A stretch of DNA of 43,952 nucleotides from a virus. The position numbers and the translations under genes were made by a program. This document shows positions 6,693-13,235 of this stretch, piece by piece. Each line of letters opens with the position of its first letter. The first letter of the stretch is position 1. The stretch is taken from positions 1-43,952 of IMG/VR virus record IMGVR_UViG_3300020171_000059. One strand, given 5' to 3'. A model generated the notes under the pieces. It saw only the letters and a program-made list of their open reading frames with translations, ran no database searches and was not told where the DNA came from.

Positions 6693-7700
6693 ATGGCTGG
6701 AATTTATGAAGCTGATCAAGTGCTGAAGGTGGCGGAAGTTGGGGACTCCATTTTCATAGCACAGAGTACGAAAGTGCCGTTTTCGCGTCTGCTGAAACGG
6801 GGCAAGAAACCGACGAATATGCTGAATTCATGGCCGGTGCAGGTCTATCCGGACCGTAAATTCACCGGGACGCTGGATGGATCGGATATTGCGTCATTCA
6901 ACCATACGAACCGCGAGCAGATCGAGGCGTATGCGATGTGGATGCGGACCGAAGGCTGGATGGCGAGCCGCCTGGCAAACCTGACAGCGACCTGGGGCGT
7001 AAAGGGCAAGGAATCGTCCAAGCAGGCATCGGACGACGGATTGATCCTGGGTCAGATGATCGAGAAGCAGTTGCTCTCCAGTGACGATACGCGGGTGGAA
7101 TCAGGGGCAAATCCTTACCGATCGCGCGGCGCGTTCAGTTGGGTGGCTACGGCGGCCCAGGGAGTCAAGCCGGTGCCGGCGAATTACCGGCCGTCCGCGG
7201 GTTGTGTAAACACGGGGACGATCGCGGCCTTCCTGCCGGCGGTGCTGGAAGCCATGCTGGCGGCGGCGGCGACCCAAAAGAAGGAGAAGGTGGATCTGAC
7301 GGGTTATGTCGGACTCTCGCTCAAGACGCAGATGAGCGCATGGGCCCAGCGGCATGTTGAAGACATAAACACGGCGCAGGCGCTGACGCGCTATAACCTG
7401 GACGCGGAAGATAAGAAGCTGATGCAGATCGTGGATTTCTTCCAGTTTGACGCGGGTAACGTCAAGGTCTTCCCGAGCTGGTATCTGCTCCACACGGAAG
7501 CGACCGGAGTGGCGACGGCGAGCAGTTCGCGGAGCGGATTGTTCCTGGACATGAACATGTGGGAGATAAGATTCCTGGATAATCCCGCGGCTTGGATCGA
7601 GCCCCCGAAGTCGGGTGGCCCGCGCGGCTACCACGATGCCGTGTATATCCTGGTGTGCCACAACCCCACGGGACAGTGTAACGCGCAAATCGCGAGCTAA
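6693..7700 (+). CDS. Major capsid protein (SU10/DUF5309-like)
   Basis: 335 residues from ATG 6693, with GGAGG six bases upstream. The order is as in SU10/DUF5309-type capsids: an N-terminal TPF-like segment (STKVPFSRLLKRGKKPTN), a W..D../EAYAMWMRTEGW region, a central LPAVLEAMLAAAATQ helix, VDFFQFDAGNVKVFPSWYL, and a C-terminal LFLDMNMWEIRFLDNPAAW strand. It lies between scaffold and portal-region genes. Its synonymous GC is high and uniform, and unlike its neighbours it carries no repeat insertion. Confidence 0.75.
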   Translation: MAGIYEADQVLKVAEVGDSIFIAQSTKVPFSRLLKRGKKPTNMLNSWPVQVYPDRKFTGTLDGSDIASFNHTNREQIEAYAMWMRTEGWMASRLANLTATWGVKGKESSKQASDDGLILGQMIEKQLLSSDDTRVESGANPYRSRGAFSWVATAAQGVKPVPANYRPSAGCVNTGTIAAFLPAVLEAMLAAAATQKKEKVDLTGYVGLSLKTQMSAWAQRHVEDINTAQALTRYNLDAEDKKLMQIVDFFQFDAGNVKVFPSWYLLHTEATGVATASSSRSGLFLDMNMWEIRFLDNPAAWIEPPKSGGPRGYHDAVYILVCHNPTGQCNAQIAS

Positions 7701-7824
7701 AGGAAGAGGGTCAGAGGTCAGAGGTCAGAGGTCAGTCGGAAAATGATCCCTGAAACTCTGATCTCTGAAACTCTGATGATCTATACTTTGATCGAGTAAA
7801 AACCAAAAGTGGAGGACAAGAACG
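7701..7824. repeat. Intergenic inverted array of (AGAGGTC)n and (CTCTGATCT)n
   Basis: Four AGAGGTC units at 7706-7736 are followed by CTCTGATCTCTGAAACTCTGAT at about 7754-7775. The two halves are roughly complementary and could form a long imperfect hairpin between the capsid gene and the next gene. No gene is seen. The bases before ATG 7825 contain GGAGGACAAGAACG as ribosome-binding site. Confidence 0.65.
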
Positions 7825-8958
7825 ATGAAAAGGAAGAAAAAAAGCAAAGTATTGGCCTGGACGATGATTTCGCTTCTGTTCCTGGCAACGATGCCGGCAG
7901 GGGCGTCTTCGGTGCATCCGGTCACGGAGCAAGAGCGCGGATTTGTTGGCGCGACGCACGTAGCGACCATCACGTATGCGGATCTGACGGAAACGAACGT
8001 GAACACGGCGCAGACGTTGACCGACGTATTCAACGTGACGGCCAATCAGCGGATAGAACTGATCGGCATGGAGCTCATAACAGCATTCGATGCCGGCAAC
8101 AACGCGACGGGATCCGTATTGGTGACGGTAGGCGATGCCGCGGCGGGCACAGACTTCTATCTGGACAGCGCAGAGCTGAACAGCAATAAGACCGAAGTCT
8201 GGATGAAGTACGGGCGCGGGTTCCAGGGCGTGACCACCGCAACGCGGACAAACGTAACGGCGGTGAGCCAGCAGACCACGACCCTGAACTACGCCGGGAC
8301 GAATGCGCCCACGGTGACGGTGACGCCGCAGACGACGACCTTGAACTACGCCGGGACGAATGCGCCCACGGTGACGGTGACGCCGCAGACGACGACCTTG
8401 AACTACGCCGGGACGAATGCGCCCACGGTGACGGTGACGCCGCAGACAACGACCTTGAACTACGCCGGGACGAATGCGCCCACGGTGACAGTTGTTCCAG
8501 TCCTGGCCACCAACACCATCGTGTACCTGGATGGATCCAGTAATATCGTCACCAACACTATTGTCTATGTGGCCAGCGCCACGGCCACGGCGACCCTGAC
8601 GGCGGGATCCCTGGCGGTGGCGACGAATGCCACGGCCACGGCGACCCTGACGGCGGGATCCCTGGCGGTGGCGACGAATGCCACGGCCACGGCGACCCTG
8701 ACGGCAGGATCCCTGGCGGTGGCGACGAATGCCACGGCCACGGCGACCCTGACGGCGGGATCCCTGGCGGTGGGCACGAATGTGGCCGTGACCACGGCGG
8801 CCCAGGCGAGCGTGACCGCGCTGACGGACAGCGCCCAGGGGCGCAAGGTCTATACGGTGGATGACACGATTGACTTTGTGTTCACGCCGAATGCGGCGAA
8901 CGCACTTTCGGAGAACACCACCGGCGAAGTAAAGTTCTACTTCAAGGTGATCCGGTAA
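7825..8958 (+). CDS. Repeat-rich exported-type virion protein (head fibre/decoration candidate)
   Basis: 377 residues. The N-terminus is a typical Sec signal peptide: KRKKK, a hydrophobic core (LAWTMISLLFLATMPAG) and ASS. Then a beta-rich domain, four 19-residue repeats (QTTTLNYAGTNAPTVTVTP), four 17-residue repeats (ATATATLTAGSLAVATN), and a C-terminal domain ending VKFYFKVIR. The position between capsid and portal suggests a head decoration or fibre, but a cleavable signal on a virion component is odd. Alternatively it is a surface-exported accessory protein. Confidence 0.6.
   Translation: MKRKKKSKVLAWTMISLLFLATMPAGASSVHPVTEQERGFVGATHVATITYADLTETNVNTAQTLTDVFNVTANQRIELIGMELITAFDAGNNATGSVLVTVGDAAAGTDFYLDSAELNSNKTEVWMKYGRGFQGVTTATRTNVTAVSQQTTTLNYAGTNAPTVTVTPQTTTLNYAGTNAPTVTVTPQTTTLNYAGTNAPTVTVTPQTTTLNYAGTNAPTVTVVPVLATNTIVYLDGSSNIVTNTIVYVASATATATLTAGSLAVATNATATATLTAGSLAVATNATATATLTAGSLAVATNATATATLTAGSLAVGTNVAVTTAAQASVTALTDSAQGRKVYTVDDTIDFVFTPNAANALSENTTGEVKFYFKVIR
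8272..8499 (+). repeat. Four tandem 57-bp coding repeats
   Basis: Each encodes QTTTLNYAGTNAPTVTVTP, nearly identical at DNA level, implying recent duplication. Confidence 0.9.
8578..8781 (+). repeat. Four tandem 51-bp coding repeats
   Basis: Each encodes ATATATLTAGSLAVATN; copies differ by one or two bases. Confidence 0.9.
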
Positions 8959-8963
8959 CGAGG

Positions 8964-9034
8964 AAGAGCCACAGAGGTCAGAGGTCAGATGGTCAGGAAG
9001 ACTGATCTCTGAGGCTCTGATCTCTGAGGCTCTA
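8964..9034. repeat. Intergenic inverted array of AGAGGTCAG / CTGATCTCTGAGGCTCT
   Basis: AGAGGTCAGAGGTCAG faces CTGATCTCTGAGGCTCTGATCTCTGAGGCTCT, forming a potential hairpin between the repeat protein and the portal. Composite of the same family as 7706-7790. Confidence 0.7.
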
Positions 9035-9053
9035 GGCGGATCGGAGGCCAAGA

Positions 9054-11417
9054 ATGCCGGATGAACGCAGACCGATAGACGAGGTGCCGGGGGATGGTGG
9101 AACTTCACTGGTGACGGAACCGACCCTGGCGGAGTTAAAGAGTGAAGTGGACCAGATCGCATTCGAAGCGAGGGATACGGTCTGGACGACGCGGGTGGAC
9201 ACGGATGCCATCCGTTTTTGCCGCTGGGACAAACAATCCGCAGATGGACTGAAACACGCGGCGGCGAACGACGACGAAGAGCCTGAGCCGTTTGAGGGCG
9301 CATCGGACATGCGCGTTAGAACGGCGGATATGCTGATCAACGAGCAGGTGATGCTCCTGTTGCTGGCAACCATGCGGGCACAAATCAACTTCAGAGGCAC
9401 GGAATTCTCGGATATCCAGAAAGCCGGTAACATGGCGATCGTTATGCGCTGGATTATCCGGAATCACTGGGGCGTAAAATGGGTTCATGAATTACTCAAA
9501 TTGGCGAACTACTTTACCGGGGACAGTCCGGCGGTGGCGTTATTGGGGATCTGCTGGCGGCGCGAGACGGCGTTGAAGATGGAGACTCTGACGGCTGACG
9601 GGCTGATGGAACTTTACATGGCCCAGGTGGTCGCGGTGCTGGAGGAGGCGGGAAGAGCCACAGAGCCACAGAGGTCAGAGATCAGTCAGGATCAGATGGG
9701 AGGCCCCTCACCCCAGCCCTCTCCCGGGGGAGAGGGAGAGGGTGGGACCCCCCTACGCGCAGGCGCTACGGCGGGGCAGGTGGCGGAGATTGAGGGGCAG
9801 GCTCGGCAGGCGGCGGAGGATTTTAAGGTAGCATTGGCGTCGGAAGAATTCGGGGAAGAGATACTTGCAGGGAAACTGTTGGAATACTTTCCCGGGATCC
9901 GGCCGGCGCGGGCGAAGAAGGTGATCCGTGAATTACGCACGACGGGGCAGGCAGAATTTCCGGCGCCGTATGTCAAGCAGGACGGACCGGATATCCAGGC
10001 GAAACGGTTATACGAGGATTGGTTCATTCCGCTTAACACGCGGGAATTTCAGAATGCGCGAGTTTATTTCGAGGCCGAATGGCTCTCCAAGCCACAGATC
10101 ATCGAGCGTAAGATCAGCGAGGGCTGGAGCGATGCGTTTGTTGCAGGTGTGATCGGGAAACGGGAAAAGGACGGATCGCGCCAAGGCGGTCATGAAGGCG
10201 CTGCGGCTTTTCCGGAATATGTCCGCAACGATAGTAGCGACATAGTTGTCCGCGAGGAAAAATATTACAAAGGGCTTTACCAGATCCTGACGGCCTATTA
10301 CCAGGCAACGAATGAAGACGGAGTGCCGGGCAAGTATTTCGTGGTCTTTCATTATGACGTGGATGAGACGGCCACGGGCCGCAACCTGATCGACTACGCA
10401 CACGGCGGTTATCCGGGTCATGCGTTTCAACGGGAAGTATTGACGGCGCGGCTAAGCGATTCGCGCGGGTTATCGGAGTTGGCCGGACCGTACCAGGGGC
10501 TACTCAAGATATATTCCGATAGTCACGGGGATCACGCGCAGATCGCCGGGGTGCCGCCGATCATTACGCGGAACCGGCAGAGGATGGGCGCACTTCATAT
10601 CAAGCCGTTAATCGAACTCCAGGCGAAGCGGGATGGGGATTTTAGCTGGATGAAGCCGCCGGATTATCCGCGGACGGTGGTGGATATGGTCAAGGATCTG
10701 CGGCGGCAGGTGGATGAATACTTTGGCCGGACGAACGAGGACGTGGCGGAGGACCTGGTGCAACTGCACCGCGAATTCAAGGTATTATGGTGGCTGATGA
10801 ACGTGCGCCAGGCGTTGACGCAAGTATTCCAACTGTTCCAACAATACGCATCGGATGAAATGATCCAGCGTATCACGAACAAGAAAGGTAAGCCGATCTT
10901 CCGAAGTCGGGCGGAGATACAGGGTCAATTTGACCTGGACCTGCAATTCGATCCGCGCGACCTGGATCCGGAATATCTGGAGAAAATCGGCGGGATCGTC
11001 AAGGACATGCTCCTGGCGATAGACCGGGATAAGACCATCCAGACCGCGCCGATCGTGTCCGCCTTGTTATGGCGGCTTTCACCCGAACTGGCGGAGGCTT
11101 CTTTAATGGACGTGGCGCAGGCGAATCAGACGGAAATAGCGGCGGAGAGCAAGGCGTACCAGGAGATCCGGTCGGGGACGGAACCGGAATTACCGGATGA
11201 TGGGAGCATAAACTACGAATTACGGCTGGAACTCTATCGAAATATGGAACAGATGAATCCGGCGATATATCAGGACATGGCGCCGGATAAGTTGACGATC
11301 ATGCAAAGCCGGTTACAGCGTATGCAAGTGCTGGCGCAACAGTATGGGGAGAATGTGCAGATTGGGCGCGAGGGCGGGGCGCGGGCGTTGCCGGCAGGGG
11401 GGCCGGCTTCGCCCTGA
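9054..11417 (+). CDS. Portal protein
   Basis: 787 residues following the capsid region. N-terminal W..... RFCRWDKQSADGLKH, a long central mixed region, then a helical stem-type segment (TVVDMVKDLRRQVDEYFGRTNEDVAEDL..LHREFK) and a C-terminal helical crown-like part with Gln-rich coiled segments. Size and position fit the large portal proteins of podovirus-like phages. An in-frame insertion at 9652-9780 reads PQRSEISQDQ then GGPSPQPSPGGEGEGG, which is plainly two dispersed nucleotide repeats translated. The C-terminal REGGARALPAGGPASP also runs into repeat DNA. Confidence 0.7.
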   Translation: MPDERRPIDEVPGDGGTSLVTEPTLAELKSEVDQIAFEARDTVWTTRVDTDAIRFCRWDKQSADGLKHAAANDDEEPEPFEGASDMRVRTADMLINEQVMLLLLATMRAQINFRGTEFSDIQKAGNMAIVMRWIIRNHWGVKWVHELLKLANYFTGDSPAVALLGICWRRETALKMETLTADGLMELYMAQVVAVLEEAGRATEPQRSEISQDQMGGPSPQPSPGGEGEGGTPLRAGATAGQVAEIEGQARQAAEDFKVALASEEFGEEILAGKLLEYFPGIRPARAKKVIRELRTTGQAEFPAPYVKQDGPDIQAKRLYEDWFIPLNTREFQNARVYFEAEWLSKPQIIERKISEGWSDAFVAGVIGKREKDGSRQGGHEGAAAFPEYVRNDSSDIVVREEKYYKGLYQILTAYYQATNEDGVPGKYFVVFHYDVDETATGRNLIDYAHGGYPGHAFQREVLTARLSDSRGLSELAGPYQGLLKIYSDSHGDHAQIAGVPPIITRNRQRMGALHIKPLIELQAKRDGDFSWMKPPDYPRTVVDMVKDLRRQVDEYFGRTNEDVAEDLVQLHREFKVLWWLMNVRQALTQVFQLFQQYASDEMIQRITNKKGKPIFRSRAEIQGQFDLDLQFDPRDLDPEYLEKIGGIVKDMLLAIDRDKTIQTAPIVSALLWRLSPELAEASLMDVAQANQTEIAAESKAYQEIRSGTEPELPDDGSINYELRLELYRNMEQMNPAIYQDMAPDKLTIMQSRLQRMQVLAQQYGENVQIGREGGARALPAGGPASP
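9652..9780 (+). repeat. Composite repeat inserted in frame in the portal gene
   Basis: AGAGGTCAGAGATCAG-type unit, then the palindromic CCTCACCCCAGCCCTCTCCCGGGGGAGAGGGAGAGGGTGGG unit, then CCCCCTACGCGCAGGCGCTACGGCGGGGCAGG. All three are known-type bacterial dispersed repeats (from memory) and the portal frame continues through all of them. Confidence 0.8.
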
Positions 11418-11470
11418 TCACGCGTAAGCGCGTATCGGGACTACGCCGTGGCGATTCGCGGCGAATCGGA
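11406..11470. repeat. Dispersed repeat GGCTTCGCCCTGAT..GGGACTACGCCGTGG
   Basis: Overlaps the last portal codons and the short gap. Related to the TTCGCTCAAGAGCTACGCCCTGGC units at 23741-23790 and 24942-24966. The following GATTCGCGGCGAATC is a perfect short palindrome. Confidence 0.6.
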
Positions 11471-11478
11471 GGATAACT

Positions 11479-11820
11479 ATGAATGAAGACAGGATGCCGT
11501 TGGAATTAGATGCGATATACCAGCAGACGCGGGAAGAGCGACGGAAGACGCTGGCGGCGGCGCGGGAGTTGGATGGTGGATTGGCGGCGAAACGCGGGGA
11601 GTTGCGGCGGTTTGGGGAGAGCGGCCGGCTGACACGCCAGATTTCGACGGTGGCGGTGATGAACGCGGTGGACACGGAGGGTCGGGAGGTTCTGACCACA
11701 GCCGCGGAGGGGTATTGGAAGGACCAGGATCGGAGAGAATTCGGGATCAGCGAAGGATCTCGATCGGTCAAGGTAATGAAGAATCGGCACGGCCGGGTTT
11801 CATTTAGAAAAGTGTATTGA
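11479..11820 (+). CDS. Hypothetical head-region protein
   Basis: 113 residues between portal and neck-region genes. N-terminal coiled-coil-type helix (LDAIYQQTREERRKTLAAARELDGGL), then a mixed C-terminal half ending VKVMKNRHGRVSFRKVY. No family recognised. Preceded by GGAGGATAACT. Confidence 0.5.
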   Translation: MNEDRMPLELDAIYQQTREERRKTLAAARELDGGLAAKRGELRRFGESGRLTRQISTVAVMNAVDTEGREVLTTAAEGYWKDQDRREFGISEGSRSVKVMKNRHGRVSFRKVY

Positions 11821-11826
11821 TCAGAC

Positions 11827-11875
11827 GACCCCCCGACGCTCAAGGAGCTATGGGGGGTGATTTTGAAACAAAATC
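11827..11875 (+). repeat. Dispersed C6...G6 palindrome plus GATTTTG/CAAAATC hairpin
   Basis: CCCCCCGACGCTCAAGGAGCTATGGGGGG followed by GATTTTGAAACAAAATC. The second hairpin ends at the ATG of the next gene; both parts also occur at 5224-5460. Confidence 0.7.
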
Positions 11876-12745
11876 ATGAAAACAATAACAACAAAGAGCG
11901 TATGGGAAGCGATTGTGCTGATGCGCGGGGTCGATCCGGCGACGGCGGCATATAGCGCGGCGCAGAATGCGCTGATCGCGGTGTATATCAACGAGCGAGT
12001 GGTCAAAGCCTGGCAACGCGCATTCTGGGCGGAGATCATGCTGGCGGAACAGCGGCAATATCGGGCGACCTGGGATGCTACATTGAATTACGCGACGGGG
12101 GATGAGGTATATTACGAAACGTCGGATGGGAGCGAGCTTTATTACATCAGTTTGCAGGACGGGAATGTGAATTATAATCCGGAGACGGAGACGGACTGGT
12201 GGGAAGAGGTTGGAGATGGTTTTCTACGGACGATAGATTTTGAGCAGGAGGGGGAGACGGAAATCGGCGCGGTGGATTTGCAGTTCTGTATATTCGATCA
12301 GGATCCCCGGATATATCGGTTCTCCGGATTGGTCCTGGATGTGATGTTCTATGGCGATGGGATCCTGCTGAGTTCAAACACGGCGCCGGCGCGGCCGTGG
12401 GTGTGGTTTCGGCCGCCGGTGCGGGCATTTTCGCTTACGGAATGGTCGGGGGCGACGTTGTACGCGATCGGGGACTTGTCTTATTTGGCGTCCACCGGAT
12501 TAAGTTATAAGGCGCTCCAGACTTCGACGAATAAGAATCCGGAGTCGGAGACGGATTACTGGGAGCCGGTGGAGTTTCCGGCGTTCCTGAAGACGTATGT
12601 TTCCAACGGGGCGCACGCGGATTACCTGGTGGATCCGGTGGAGACCGCGAAGTTCGAGAATAAGGCGGAAGCGGAGTTGGAGAGTTTGGAGCAAAGATTG
12701 TTGGATCAGCAGGGAGTGGAACGGAAGGCGGTGTTCGGGAGGTAG
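11876..12745 (+). CDS. Neck/tail-region structural protein with two CBM5/12-like modules
   Basis: 289 residues. Two similar modules, at about residues 63-115 and 184-223, each read W....Y..GD..YY.....YI/KALQ....N..PE.ETDWWE, the pattern of chitin-binding type-3/CBM5-12 modules often found in virion adsorption proteins. Between and after them are unassigned regions ending in a coiled-coil (KAEAELESLEQRLLDQQG). A role in the connector or in surface-sugar binding is inferred. No clear ribosome-binding site, because a repeat hairpin abuts the start. Confidence 0.55.
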   Translation: MKTITTKSVWEAIVLMRGVDPATAAYSAAQNALIAVYINERVVKAWQRAFWAEIMLAEQRQYRATWDATLNYATGDEVYYETSDGSELYYISLQDGNVNYNPETETDWWEEVGDGFLRTIDFEQEGETEIGAVDLQFCIFDQDPRIYRFSGLVLDVMFYGDGILLSSNTAPARPWVWFRPPVRAFSLTEWSGATLYAIGDLSYLASTGLSYKALQTSTNKNPESETDYWEPVEFPAFLKTYVSNGAHADYLVDPVETAKFENKAEAELESLEQRLLDQQGVERKAVFGR

Positions 12746-12860
12746 GGGGAAGAGGATCAGAGCAGTAGGAAGAGGTCAGAGCCACAGAGGTCAGCCCCCT
12801 ACGCCCGGTTCCGGAGGGCCAGGGAGATCAGTCGGAAATAAATAAAGGAGGAATGGCAGG
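12746..12860. repeat. Intergenic dispersed repeats (GGTCAG and CCCCCTACGCCCGG types)
   Basis: AGAGGTCAGAGCCACAGAGGTCAG followed by CCCCCTACGCCCGGTTCCGGAGGGCCAGGGAG. The same two-part composite occurs inside the polyvalent gene at 28550-28615. AAGGAGG at about 12845 serves the next gene. Confidence 0.7.
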
Positions 12861-13184
12861 ATGAATACGAGAGTGTCAAATCTGGATAGTTCGTTGAGGC
12901 CGACGCGGAATAGCGTGTTGGGCCAGGAATTGGCGGTGGGCGGCGCCGCAGTGGCGGCGGCGGCGTTGGACGCGAAGGTGAGCCATTGTTATGTGAGCGT
13001 GAAGACCTTTGCGGTCTTAGCGACTTTCGATGGCACGGCGCCAGTAAGTTCCGGGGCTGGGGTGTATCTGCCGGTGACTTCCGCGCCTATGAAATGGCAC
13101 CGGGAGACGGTAGGGTATGCCCGGTTCATCGAGGCGGTAGGCGGGAGTGCCGGGGTGGTCCGGATTGAGCCGTTTTCGGAATGA
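12861..13184 (+). CDS. Hypothetical virion protein
   Basis: 107 residues, AAGGAGG upstream. N-terminal Ser/Arg-rich start (SNLDSSLRPTRNSVLG), then Ala/Gly-rich and beta-type segments (KTFAVLATFDGTAPVSSGAGVYLPV) and FIEAVGGSAGVVRIEPF. Its small size, beta content and position suggest a stabilisation or decoration protein, but no family is recognised. Confidence 0.5.
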   Translation: MNTRVSNLDSSLRPTRNSVLGQELAVGGAAVAAAALDAKVSHCYVSVKTFAVLATFDGTAPVSSGAGVYLPVTSAPMKWHRETVGYARFIEAVGGSAGVVRIEPFSE

Positions 13185-13194
13185 TTCTTGAATA

Positions 13195-13215
13195 CCCGCC
13201 GGACAAGCCGGCGGG
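13195..13215 (+). repeat. 8-bp-stem palindrome CCCGCCGG-ACAAG-CCGGCGGG
   Basis: Perfect hairpin between 12861-13184 and the fibre gene, a sister of 4721-4741 and 27356-27376. Confidence 0.75.
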
Positions 13216-13235
13216 GGATTGAGAAGGCTCAGATT

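Noticed and set aside
7732-9303. Long minus-strand reading frame (over 500 codons) opposite the repeat protein
   Set aside because: It is the antisense of the tandem 57-bp and 51-bp repeats and of the GGTCAG arrays; composition is Arg/His/Gly-rich nonsense, with no start site and no overlap logic with neighbours.
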